DNA of 64,000 bases from Mesorhizobium sp. M2A.F.Ca.ET.046.03.2.1 (GTDB lineage Bacteria; Pseudomonadota; Alphaproteobacteria; Rhizobiales; Rhizobiaceae). The notes below the pieces were generated by a model that made no database searches, was not told where the DNA came from, and saw nothing but the letters and a program-made list of their open reading frames with translations. Location of the stretch: assembly GCF_003952425.1 (NCBI RefSeq), contig NZ_CP034449.1, positions 124,001-188,000 of the forward strand, in the 5' to 3' direction. A program made the translations under genes and the position numbers. Positions 24,356 through 31,183 of the stretch are shown here, piece after piece; position 1 is the stretch's first letter; each line of letters opens with the position of its first letter.

Positions 24356-25033
24356 ATGCGGCTGCTGCTTGTCGAGGACAATCGCGAACTGGCCGATTGG
24401 CTGAGCAAGACGCTGCGCCAGGCGAGCTATGTCGTCGACGTCGTGCATGACGGCGAGGATGTCGAGCATGCCTTGGCCGCCGGCGATCACGCTCTGATCA
24501 TCCTCGACCTTGCCTTGCCCCGCATGGGCGGAATGGAAGTGCTGAAAAGGCTGCGGGCGCGCGGCAACCCGGTGCCGGTGATCGTGCTCACAGCCAATGC
24601 CAGCCTCGACGGCCGGGTCAAGGGCCTCAACGAAGGCGCCGATGACTATCTGGCCAAACCCTTCCAGATCGAGGAGCTGGAGGCGCGCATCCGCGTGCAG
24701 CTGCGCCGCGCCAACGACCGCACCGCGCCGGTCATTTCCTGCGGCGACCTCGTCTTCGACACCAACACCCGCCTGTTCTCGCTTGCCGGCGCGACGCTGT
24801 CGCTGACGCCGCGCGAGCACGCGGTGCTGGAACAGTTGGTCGTCAAGGCCGGACGCACGGCGAGCAAGGCGGCGCTCTCGGCGGCGATCTACGACTTCGA
24901 CACCGACGCCGACCCAAGCGCCATCGAGATCTACGTGCACCGGCTGCGCAAGAAGCTCGAGGGATCGCGCGTCCAGATCGCCACCTTGCGCGGCCTCGGC
25001 TACCTCTTGCGTCACGACGATCCGGCGCCATGA
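24356..25033 (+). CDS. OmpR/PhoB-type response regulator
   Basis: This 225-residue regulator has an N-terminal receiver domain (MRLLLVEDNRELADWL, phospho-acceptor Asp in LIILDLALPRMGGMEVLKRL, conserved Lys in DDYLAKPFQIEE). The C-terminal winged helix begins near residue 125 and ends DADPSAIEIYVHRLRKKLEG followed by RVQIATLRGLGYLL. It belongs to the QseB/TctD-like group. Its stop overlaps the kinase ATG (ATGA at 25030-25033). A GGGAGGAAA ribosome-binding site lies upstream. The signal and regulon are unknown. Confidence 0.93.
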   Translation: MRLLLVEDNRELADWLSKTLRQASYVVDVVHDGEDVEHALAAGDHALIILDLALPRMGGMEVLKRLRARGNPVPVIVLTANASLDGRVKGLNEGADDYLAKPFQIEELEARIRVQLRRANDRTAPVISCGDLVFDTNTRLFSLAGATLSLTPREHAVLEQLVVKAGRTASKAALSAAIYDFDTDADPSAIEIYVHRLRKKLEGSRVQIATLRGLGYLLRHDDPAP

Positions 25034-26397
25034 GAATCGGCAGTCTTCGGATCGGCAGCCTTCGGATCCAATTGCTGGCTTGGGTGGTGCTGCCGCTGGC
25101 CGGTTTGGCCGCCATCAATCTGTGGACCAGCCAGCGCAACGCCCTGGCGACGGCGGACCTCGTCACCGACCGCATGCTGGTAGGCTCGGCGCGCGCCATC
25201 GCAGAGCAGGTGGCGATGGCCGACGGCGTGCTCGACGCCATCGTGCCGCCGGCGGCGATCGAGATGTTCGACACAGGCGACCGCGACAGCGTCTATTATC
25301 GCGTCGAGACCGCCGGCGGACGGTTGCTGACCGGCTACCCCGACCTGCCCGTGGCGTCGGAGCGGAACAGCATCGAAGCCTCCTATCGCGATCATCCGCT
25401 GCGCCTGGCAACGCTCAGCCATGCGGTGATCGGCGCCGGCGCGGATTCGCCCATCAAGGTCACGGTCGGCGTCACGCTCGCCGGCCATGACGCGATGGTG
25501 AAGCGGCTGTGGCTCAGCGCCTTCGCCCAGCAGCTTGCCTTGGTGGCTATTGCCGGCGTGTTCGTGCTGCTCGGCCTGCGCCGCGGGCTGGCGCCGCTGA
25601 TCCGGCTGCGCGACGCCGTGCGTTCGCGCAGCCGCAGCGATCTCGAGCCGGTCGAGGTTCCGGGCGCGCAGAGCGAGATCCGGCCGCTGATCGAAGCGCT
25701 CAACGCCTATATGCAGCGCGTGCGGGCGCAGATGGCGGCGCAGCGGCGCTTCATCGCCAATGCCGCGCACCAGCTGCGCACGCCGCTGGCGCTCTTGTCG
25801 ACACAGGCAAGCTATGCGTTGCGGGAGACCAAGGCCGACCGGCGCCAGGAGGCGCTGGTGGCGCTGCAGACGAGTTCCGGCAAATTGGCGCGGTTGGCCG
25901 AACAGCTGCTTACGCTGTCGAGAGCGGAACCCGGCAGCCGGCGGCCGCGCGCCGACCGTATCGACCTCACCGAAGCCGCCCGCCAGGTGCTGGAAGCGCA
26001 GGCGCCGGCGGCGATCAAGCGCGATATCGACCTCGGCCTCGATGAGAACGGACCGGTGCCGGTGATCGGCGACGGCACGATGCTGCGCGAGATGATCGTC
26101 AACCTGGTCGACAATGCTCTGCGCTATTCCAGGCCAGGCGGCAGCGTCACTGTGAGGCTCGCCGCCTTGGATGGCGAGGCGGTGCTCATGGTGAGCGATG
26201 CCGGTCCGGGAATCCCACCTGAAGAGCGGGAGCATGTCTTCGAGCGCTTCTACCGCCTCGCCGGCGCGACCGAGGAAGGCAGCGGCCTCGGCCTCGCCAT
26301 TGTGCGCGAGGTGGTCGAGAATGCCGGCGGCAGCGTCACGCTTGGCGACGCCGTCGGCGGCGGGCTCAAGGTCGAGGTGCGGCTGCCGCTGGCGTGA
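25030..26397 (+). CDS. Sensor histidine kinase, TctE/QseC-like
   Basis: This 455-residue inner-membrane kinase has a first membrane helix at the N-terminus (IQLLAWVVLPLAGLAAINLW). A periplasmic sensor domain of about 130 residues follows, then a second helix (LALVAIAGVFVLLGL), and an H-box RFIANAAHQLRTPLALLSTQ with the phospho-accepting His. The C-terminal ATPase domain has the N-box (LVDNALRYSRPGGSV) and G-boxes (VSDAGPGIPPEERE, GSGLGLAIV). It is coupled to the response regulator by a 4-base overlap and forms a two-component system with it. TctE relatives sense tricarboxylates, but the ligand here is unproven. Confidence 0.93.
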   Translation: MRIGSLRIGSLRIQLLAWVVLPLAGLAAINLWTSQRNALATADLVTDRMLVGSARAIAEQVAMADGVLDAIVPPAAIEMFDTGDRDSVYYRVETAGGRLLTGYPDLPVASERNSIEASYRDHPLRLATLSHAVIGAGADSPIKVTVGVTLAGHDAMVKRLWLSAFAQQLALVAIAGVFVLLGLRRGLAPLIRLRDAVRSRSRSDLEPVEVPGAQSEIRPLIEALNAYMQRVRAQMAAQRRFIANAAHQLRTPLALLSTQASYALRETKADRRQEALVALQTSSGKLARLAEQLLTLSRAEPGSRRPRADRIDLTEAARQVLEAQAPAAIKRDIDLGLDENGPVPVIGDGTMLREMIVNLVDNALRYSRPGGSVTVRLAALDGEAVLMVSDAGPGIPPEEREHVFERFYRLAGATEEGSGLGLAIVREVVENAGGSVTLGDAVGGGLKVEVRLPLA

Positions 26398-26411
26398 GGC
26401 CACTGGCCGCG

Positions 26412-26724
26412 TCAGTGTTCCGATTCTTCGTCCGGCAGTTCGAGCGTACGACCCGCATAAAGAATCCGCAGGATGATCACTTTGTCATCCACGATTTCAA
26501 ACGCGATCGTCGCGCGCCGGCGCCACCCCACCGTACGCAAACCCCGGGGCGATCTCGTCATGACGCATGCCACGCTCCGGAAATGTCGCGACGTCGAGGC
26601 AATAGTCGATGAGACCTCCGACAAAGCGCAATGCCGTTTCCACGCCGGCTTTAGGCGCCAATTGGTTCAGCAGTTCGGCAATGTCTCGCTCGGCGGCAGC
26701 GTGGAACCTGACCTGGTACTTCAT
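26412..26724 (-). pseudogene. parE: ParE-family toxin, frameshifted
   Basis: The 5' part on the minus strand encodes MKYQVRFHAAAERDIAELLN and continues to FPERGMRHDEIAPG, a ParE/RelE-superfamily toxin. After the homopolymer CCCCGGGG at 26542-26549 the frame is lost and reads into a short unrelated tail. The expected C-terminal part, LRTVGWRRRATIAFEIVDDK followed by VIILRILYAGR, continues in another frame to 26412. One extra base restores a full-length toxin of about 100 residues. The ATG overlaps the antitoxin stop (26721-26724), the normal parDE arrangement. It is either a disabled toxin or a sequencing error in the base run. Confidence 0.8.
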
Positions 26725-27011
26725 GCACCGGAGCGCGGTTTAGCGGCGATCGCGTTGATGTGCTCAGAGAGATTGCGGCGCAGCTGTTCGGCCGTCAACA
26801 GCTTCTCGGGACGGGCGCGCGCATCCCGCATTATCGGCACGACTTCCTCGCGCAGCCAAGGTTCAACCGCCGCATCACGCGCCGCAAGCGTGCGCAAGCC
26901 ATCACGGATGACCTCGCTTTCGGTGGCGTATTCGCCCGAGGCCACCTTGTCTTTCACCATCTGCGCCATTTCGAGCGGCAGTGTGATCGTCAGGGGTTGG
27001 GAGTTTCGCAT
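26721..27011 (-). CDS. parD: ParD-family antitoxin (ribbon-helix-helix)
   Basis: This 96-residue protein begins MRNSQPLTITLPLEMAQMVK, a ribbon-helix-helix strand and helix, and continues with VASGEYATESEVIRDGLRTL, the ParD/CC2985-type signature. The acidic/basic C-terminus binds the toxin. The ATG at 27011 has GAGGAGA upstream; longer frames exist but begin inside the promoter. ParD normally neutralises ParE and represses the operon. A 5-3-5 palindrome at 27050-27062 may be its operator. The partner toxin is frameshifted. Confidence 0.88.
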   Translation of the reverse strand: MRNSQPLTITLPLEMAQMVKDKVASGEYATESEVIRDGLRTLAARDAAVEPWLREEVVPIMRDARARPEKLLTAEQLRRNLSEHINAIAAKPRSGA

Positions 27012-27049
27012 GACCGTCTCCTCGATGCCCCTTGATATAGCACTGGTGC

Positions 27050-27062
27050 ATGACTTTGTCAT
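27050..27062. promoter_or_regulatory. Inverted repeat upstream of parD, autoregulation candidate
   Basis: ATGAC-TTT-GTCAT is a perfect 5-3-5 palindrome 39 bases upstream of the parD start codon. Ribbon-helix-helix antitoxins bind such short inverted repeats in their own promoters, so this is a candidate operator. Confidence 0.4.
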
Positions 27063-27119
27063 ACACTTTAGGCAAGGCCGCACACCAAACATCGAACCAT
27101 GATGGTGTGCGGCGATCGA

Positions 27120-27995
27120 TCACGTCCCCTGCTCGTTGAATGGCGCCGGGCGCCACTTCACCACATAGTTCTCGAAGCGGGTGATCAGGAACTCCACCAC
27201 CAGCGCCATCACCGCCAGGATGATCATGGCCGCGAAGACGCCATTGGCGTTGAAGGCGCCCTGCGCGGTGGAGATCAGGAGGCCCATGCCCTGCTTGGCG
27301 CCGAGGAACTCGCCGACGACCGCGCCGACAAGGGCGAAGCCGAACGAGACATGCAGGCTGGCGAGGATCCAGCTCATCGCCGAAGGAATGATGACCGATC
27401 TCGTGATCTGCATCGGCGAGGCGCCGAGGATCTGGGCGTTGGCGATCATCGCCCTGTCGGCCTCGCGCACACCCTGAAAGGCGTTGGCGAAGACGACGAA
27501 GAACACCATGACGACGGCCAGCGCCACCTTGGACGCCATGCCGAGGCCAAGCGCGATGATGAAGACCGAGCCCAGCACCACGCGCGGCACCGAGTTGGCG
27601 ATCTTGATGTAGATCGAGAAGACATCCGCCAGCAGCTTGTTGCGGCCGAGGATGATGCCCGCCACGATGCCGCCGACCGCGCCGATGGCAAAGCCGAGGA
27701 ACGTTTCCTCCAGCGTCACATAGATCTGCAGCCAGAGCGGCCCCTGAGAAGTGCCCTCGGTGACCCAGGACCAGATCTGCTCCCATATCCCCGACGGGCT
27801 GGAGAAGAAGAACGGGTCGATGATGCTGTAATCGGCGCAAAGTTCCCACAGGCCAAGGAAGACGACGAGGATCGCAAGCCGCAGGCCGATAACCAAGGCA
27901 TGGCGCTTGCGCAGCCGCACCCTCGCCTGCGCTTCGGCGGCGACGATCGAGGTCGCGCGGATGGCAGCCTGTTCGGTAGGAGAGATGGCGGTCAT
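27120..27995 (-). CDS. ABC transporter permease, taurine/sulfonate/nitrate type
   Basis: This 291-residue inner-membrane permease has an SsuC/TauC-like pattern: VIGLRLAILVVFLGLWELCA, FLGFAIGAVGGIVAGIILGR, then the EAA coupling loop (NAQILGASPMQITRSVIIPS), and GVVGEF-type end VGAVVGEFLGAKQGMGLL. The ATG at 27995 has AAGGGGA upstream and lies 13 bases after the ATPase stop. It forms an importer with the ATPase and binding protein upstream. The family imports alkanesulfonates, taurine, nitrate or pyrimidine-like compounds. Confidence 0.9.
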   Translation of the reverse strand: MTAISPTEQAAIRATSIVAAEAQARVRLRKRHALVIGLRLAILVVFLGLWELCADYSIIDPFFFSSPSGIWEQIWSWVTEGTSQGPLWLQIYVTLEETFLGFAIGAVGGIVAGIILGRNKLLADVFSIYIKIANSVPRVVLGSVFIIALGLGMASKVALAVVMVFFVVFANAFQGVREADRAMIANAQILGASPMQITRSVIIPSAMSWILASLHVSFGFALVGAVVGEFLGAKQGMGLLISTAQGAFNANGVFAAMIILAVMALVVEFLITRFENYVVKWRPAPFNEQGT

Positions 27996-28008
27996 GCTGC
28001 TTCCCCTT

Positions 28009-28863
28009 TCAATGGCCGGTCTGAAAGCCACGGCTCTGGCCGAGCTGCACTTCCTCGCGCAGATCGTTCCAGATCACCTTGGCGATCTCGATGAATTTCG
28101 GGTCGTAACGGATGTCGGCCATGACGCGGGGGCGCGGCAGGTCGATACGGTAGACGCTCTTCACCGTGCCCGGACCGGCGGTCAGCACATAGACCTTGTC
28201 GGCCAGCGCCACCGCTTCCTCCAGATCATGCGTGACGAAGACGACGGAGGATTTGAGTCCCGACCACAGGCCCAGCAACTCGTCCTGCATGGCGGTGCGG
28301 GTCTGCATGTCGAGCGCGCTGAACGGCTCGTCCATCAGCAGGATCTTGGGCTGGTTGATGAAGGTCTGGGCCAGCGCCACGCGCTTGCGCATGCCGCCCG
28401 AGAGCTGGTGCGGGTAATGCTTCTCAAAGCGCGAAAGTCCGACGCGGCCGATCCAGTCGCGCGCCTTCTCATAGGCTTGCGCCTTCGGCGTGCCACGGAA
28501 GAGCGGACCGGCAGCGACATTGTCGATGACGCTGCGCCAGGGAAACAGTGCATCGGCCTGGAAGACGAAGCCGATGTCGCGGCTGATGTCGGTGACCGGA
28601 TTGCCCATGACGCGGACATTGCCGGTCGTTGGACGCAAGAGACCGGTGACGAGGTTAAGCGTGGTCGACTTGCCGCAGCCGGTCGGGCCGACGACGCAGG
28701 CGAACTCGCCTCGCGCCACCGTCATGGTGAAATCGCGGATCGCCGTCATCATGTGGCCGTCCGGCGTGACGAAGCGCAGCGTCACATCGTCAATGGCTAT
28801 AGCGGCATCGGCCGGCGGCGCGGCGGGAGACAATTTCTCCGCAGCCATGGTCTGCGATTGCAT
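28009..28863 (-). CDS. ABC transporter ATP-binding protein, taurine/sulfonate/nitrate type
   Basis: This 284-residue ATPase powers the importer. Walker A is VGPTGCGKSTTLNLVTGL, the Q-loop is GFVFQADALFPWRSV, the ABC signature is QLSGGMRKRVALAQ, and Walker B is ILLMDEPFSALD followed by FVTHDLEEA (H-loop). The pattern matches SsuB/TauB proteins. The ATG at 28863 has AGGAG upstream. A 35-residue N-terminal extension before the first strand is Ala/Pro-rich. It lies between the binding-protein and permease genes on the same strand. Confidence 0.92.
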   Translation of the reverse strand: MQSQTMAAEKLSPAAPPADAAIAIDDVTLRFVTPDGHMMTAIRDFTMTVARGEFACVVGPTGCGKSTTLNLVTGLLRPTTGNVRVMGNPVTDISRDIGFVFQADALFPWRSVIDNVAAGPLFRGTPKAQAYEKARDWIGRVGLSRFEKHYPHQLSGGMRKRVALAQTFINQPKILLMDEPFSALDMQTRTAMQDELLGLWSGLKSSVVFVTHDLEEAVALADKVYVLTAGPGTVKSVYRIDLPRPRVMADIRYDPKFIEIAKVIWNDLREEVQLGQSRGFQTGH

Positions 28864-29018
28864 GGCACACTCCTGTGGTGGTGATGCGAGAATGGCGGCT
28901 CGGGCCGGTGGCCTGCTCGCCGGCATCTCAAGGCGCAGCTGCCGGATTGAATCAGGCAGCCGGCGCAAGTCCTTGTTTTTCAGGGCGGACGGATCCGTCC
29001 GCCCTCGCCTGCCGGCGC

Positions 29019-30032
29019 CTACTTGGCCGCGTCGACGAACTCGGTCGTGTAGGTCTTCGACAGGTCGATCTGCTTGCCCTGCAGGCTCTTGGAGAAGGTC
29101 GACAGAACCTTGAGCACCGTCTGAGGACCATCGGCAGGCATGCGGCCGTCTGGCGTGAACTGCGCCTTGCCGCCGGCGAGGCCCTGCACGTAAAGGTCCT
29201 TGTTGCCGGCGTAATAGTCCTTCGGCATCTTGTCGGCGATCTCCTCGGCCGAATGGCCGGCGATGAACTTCATCGTCTTGACGAAGGCGTTGGCGAGCTT
29301 CTGCGCCTCGTCCTTGTGACCCTCAAGCCAGCTCGACTGCACGTAGAAGGAGGCCGCCGGATAGTCGCCACCCAGCGCTTCTTTGGTCTTCTCGGGCGTG
29401 CGCATGTCGACCAACACCTTGGCCTCGCCGGTCTGGAGCAGCTTGGCAATGGTCGGCTCGGTGGTCATGCCGGCCTGGATCTGGTCCTGCTTGACCGCGG
29501 CGATGAAAGTGTTGCCGGCGCCGACCGGAAGCAGCGTGTAGTCGCCGGGCTTCAGGCCGTTGCGAACGGCGAGATACTGGGTGAGGAAATCTGTCGAGGA
29601 GCCGAGGCCGGTGACGCCGAGCGTCGCGCCCTTGAAGTCGGCCGGCGACTTGATCTCGGGGTGCTTTGCCGAGACCAGCTCGACCTCGCCCGGCGCCTGG
29701 CTGAACTGCACGATCGACTGGATGTATTTGCCCTTCGACTGCAGGTCGACGGTGTGGTCGTAGAAGCCGACGACGCCCTGCACCGCGCCGGCCAGCAATT
29801 CGTTCTCGGCCTCGACGCCGGCGCGGGAGTTCACCAACTCCACGTCAAGCCCCTCATCCTTGAAGTAGCCGAGCTGCTGGGTAAGCACGGCCGGCAGATA
29901 GATCTGCTTTTCCATGCCGCCGACGATGATGGTGATCTTGTCGGCAGCCGAGGCCGCCGATGCGCCAGCGCCAACCATGGCAAGCGTCAGCAGCGCCGAC
30001 CGCAGGACGCGTTTAGAGATGAGACGGGTCAC
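29019..30032 (-). CDS. ABC transporter substrate-binding protein, SsuA/NMT1-like
   Basis: This 337-residue periplasmic receptor has a signal peptide (LISKRVLRSALLTLAMVGAG, cleaved around ASA/ADK). The mature fold begins DKITIIVGGMEKQIYLPAVL followed by TQQLGYFKDEGLDVELVNSR, typical of NMT1/SsuA-like proteins. The motif GVTGLGSSTDFLTQYLAVRN lines the ligand site. I chose the GTG at 30032 because GGAGGAAG lies just upstream. It heads the binding-protein, ATPase, permease operon. Nitrate, sulfonate or pyrimidine-type substrates are all possible. Confidence 0.9.
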   Translation of the reverse strand: MTRLISKRVLRSALLTLAMVGAGASAASAADKITIIVGGMEKQIYLPAVLTQQLGYFKDEGLDVELVNSRAGVEAENELLAGAVQGVVGFYDHTVDLQSKGKYIQSIVQFSQAPGEVELVSAKHPEIKSPADFKGATLGVTGLGSSTDFLTQYLAVRNGLKPGDYTLLPVGAGNTFIAAVKQDQIQAGMTTEPTIAKLLQTGEAKVLVDMRTPEKTKEALGGDYPAASFYVQSSWLEGHKDEAQKLANAFVKTMKFIAGHSAEEIADKMPKDYYAGNKDLYVQGLAGGKAQFTPDGRMPADGPQTVLKVLSTFSKSLQGKQIDLSKTYTTEFVDAAK

Positions 30033-30198
30033 GTAACTTCCTCCACTGGGCGACGCAGCGCGCCGCATTTCCTCCTCGCGGCCACTCCCAGCCGCTCATG
30101 TGGCGAACGCCACAAAACTGTCATGGCATGGCCAAGCTTTCAGCTGGCTTTCAGCCGTTTTGACGGCTGCTGAAACGAAATCCTGCAATACGAGCGGG

Positions 30199-30975
30199 TC
30201 AGACGGCGCCAAAGCCCAGCACATGGCGCATATCGTATTCGCCGGGCGGCCGCCGGGCGACCCAGAGCGCCGCCGCGATGGCGCCGCGCGCGAACATCGA
30301 GCGATCGCCCGCGGCATGCGAAAGCGTGAGCGTCTCGCCTTCGGCAAGGAAGCTCACGCTGTGCTCGCCGACGATGCCGCCGCCGCGCAGCACGGCAAAG
30401 CCGATCTCGCCGGCACCGCGCGGACCAACGAGGCCGTCGCGGGCGCGCCTGGCCACATCGTCCAGTTCAATGCCACGTCCGCGCGCAGCCGCTTCGCCCA
30501 GCATCAGCGCCGTGCCCGACGGCGCGTCGACCTTGAAGCGATGATGCGCTTCGAGGATTTCGATGTCGCAGTCATCATGCCCAAGCGCCCTCGCGGCCTG
30601 CTCGACCAGGCCGGTCAGCATGTTGAGGCCGAGCGAATAGCTGCCGGAGCGCACGATGGCGATTGTCTTTGCCGCCTCGGCGATTGCGGCCAACTCCGAG
30701 GCGGTGAAACCGGTTGAGCCGATCACCAGCGGCGGACCGCCGCGCGCCGCGCAGGCTTTGGCCAGTTCGGCGGACGCCGCGGGCGTGGTGAAGTCGATCA
30801 CCACGTCGGCAAGCGCCAGCGCTTCGTCGCGCTCGACCAATCCCTCGCCCGCGCTGCCCGGCCGATGGAAGCGCGCGACGAGCTGCAGCCGCGGATCGGC
30901 GGCGACGGTCTCCGCCATCTGCCTGCCCATGCGACCGAGCGCGCCGGCGATGGCGATTTTCAGCGGCTGCGGCAT
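30199..30975 (-). CDS. dapB: 4-hydroxy-tetrahydrodipicolinate reductase-like protein
   Basis: This 258-residue protein reduces the cyclic dihydrodipicolinate intermediate in lysine and diaminopimelate synthesis in its typical form. The nucleotide-binding turn is [20 protein letters not shown] and the catalytic segment is [18 protein letters not shown], with the His-His and Lys of DapB. Two expected motifs are altered: GSTGFT in place of GTTG and [12 protein letters not shown] in place of the usual PNFSxGVN. The protein might thus be a DapB paralogue rather than the housekeeping copy. It lies upstream of the ABC operon on the same strand with a 166-base gap containing a CAGCCGT/ACGGCTG hairpin. 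Confidence 0.8.
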   Translation of the reverse strand: MPQPLKIAIAGALGRMGRQMAETVAADPRLQLVARFHRPGSAGEGLVERDEALALADVVIDFTTPAASAELAKACAARGGPPLVIGSTGFTASELAAIAEAAKTIAIVRSGSYSLGLNMLTGLVEQAARALGHDDCDIEILEAHHRFKVDAPSGTALMLGEAAARGRGIELDDVARRARDGLVGPRGAGEIGFAVLRGGGIVGEHSVSFLAEGETLTLSHAAGDRSMFARGAIAAALWVARRPPGEYDMRHVLGFGAV

Positions 30976-31183
30976 GGCGATCCTGTCGAAAATCCGAGTC
31001 GTGACAATCCTCTAGCACGCCGCCTTGGCAAATTGATTCAAACGACTGCGGGCCGCGACATGCGGGCGATACGAGGGCGAACTATACGCGAATGTGAAGC
31101 GCCACACTCATCATCGCTGACGCGACATGCTAATTTAGCGCCTGTGTCCGGCTGCGCCCGGACCAAGTCCGAGGGGGACGCTC

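Noticed and set aside
26412..26724. Programmed frameshifting to make functional ParE
   Set aside because: The CCCCGGGG run is not a known slippery heptamer for this gene family; simple indel or sequencing error is likelier.
30033..30198. A possible TPP or other riboswitch before the ABC importer
   Set aside because: Only a simple CAGCCGT/ACGGCTG hairpin was found; the conserved core of a TPP aptamer is missing.
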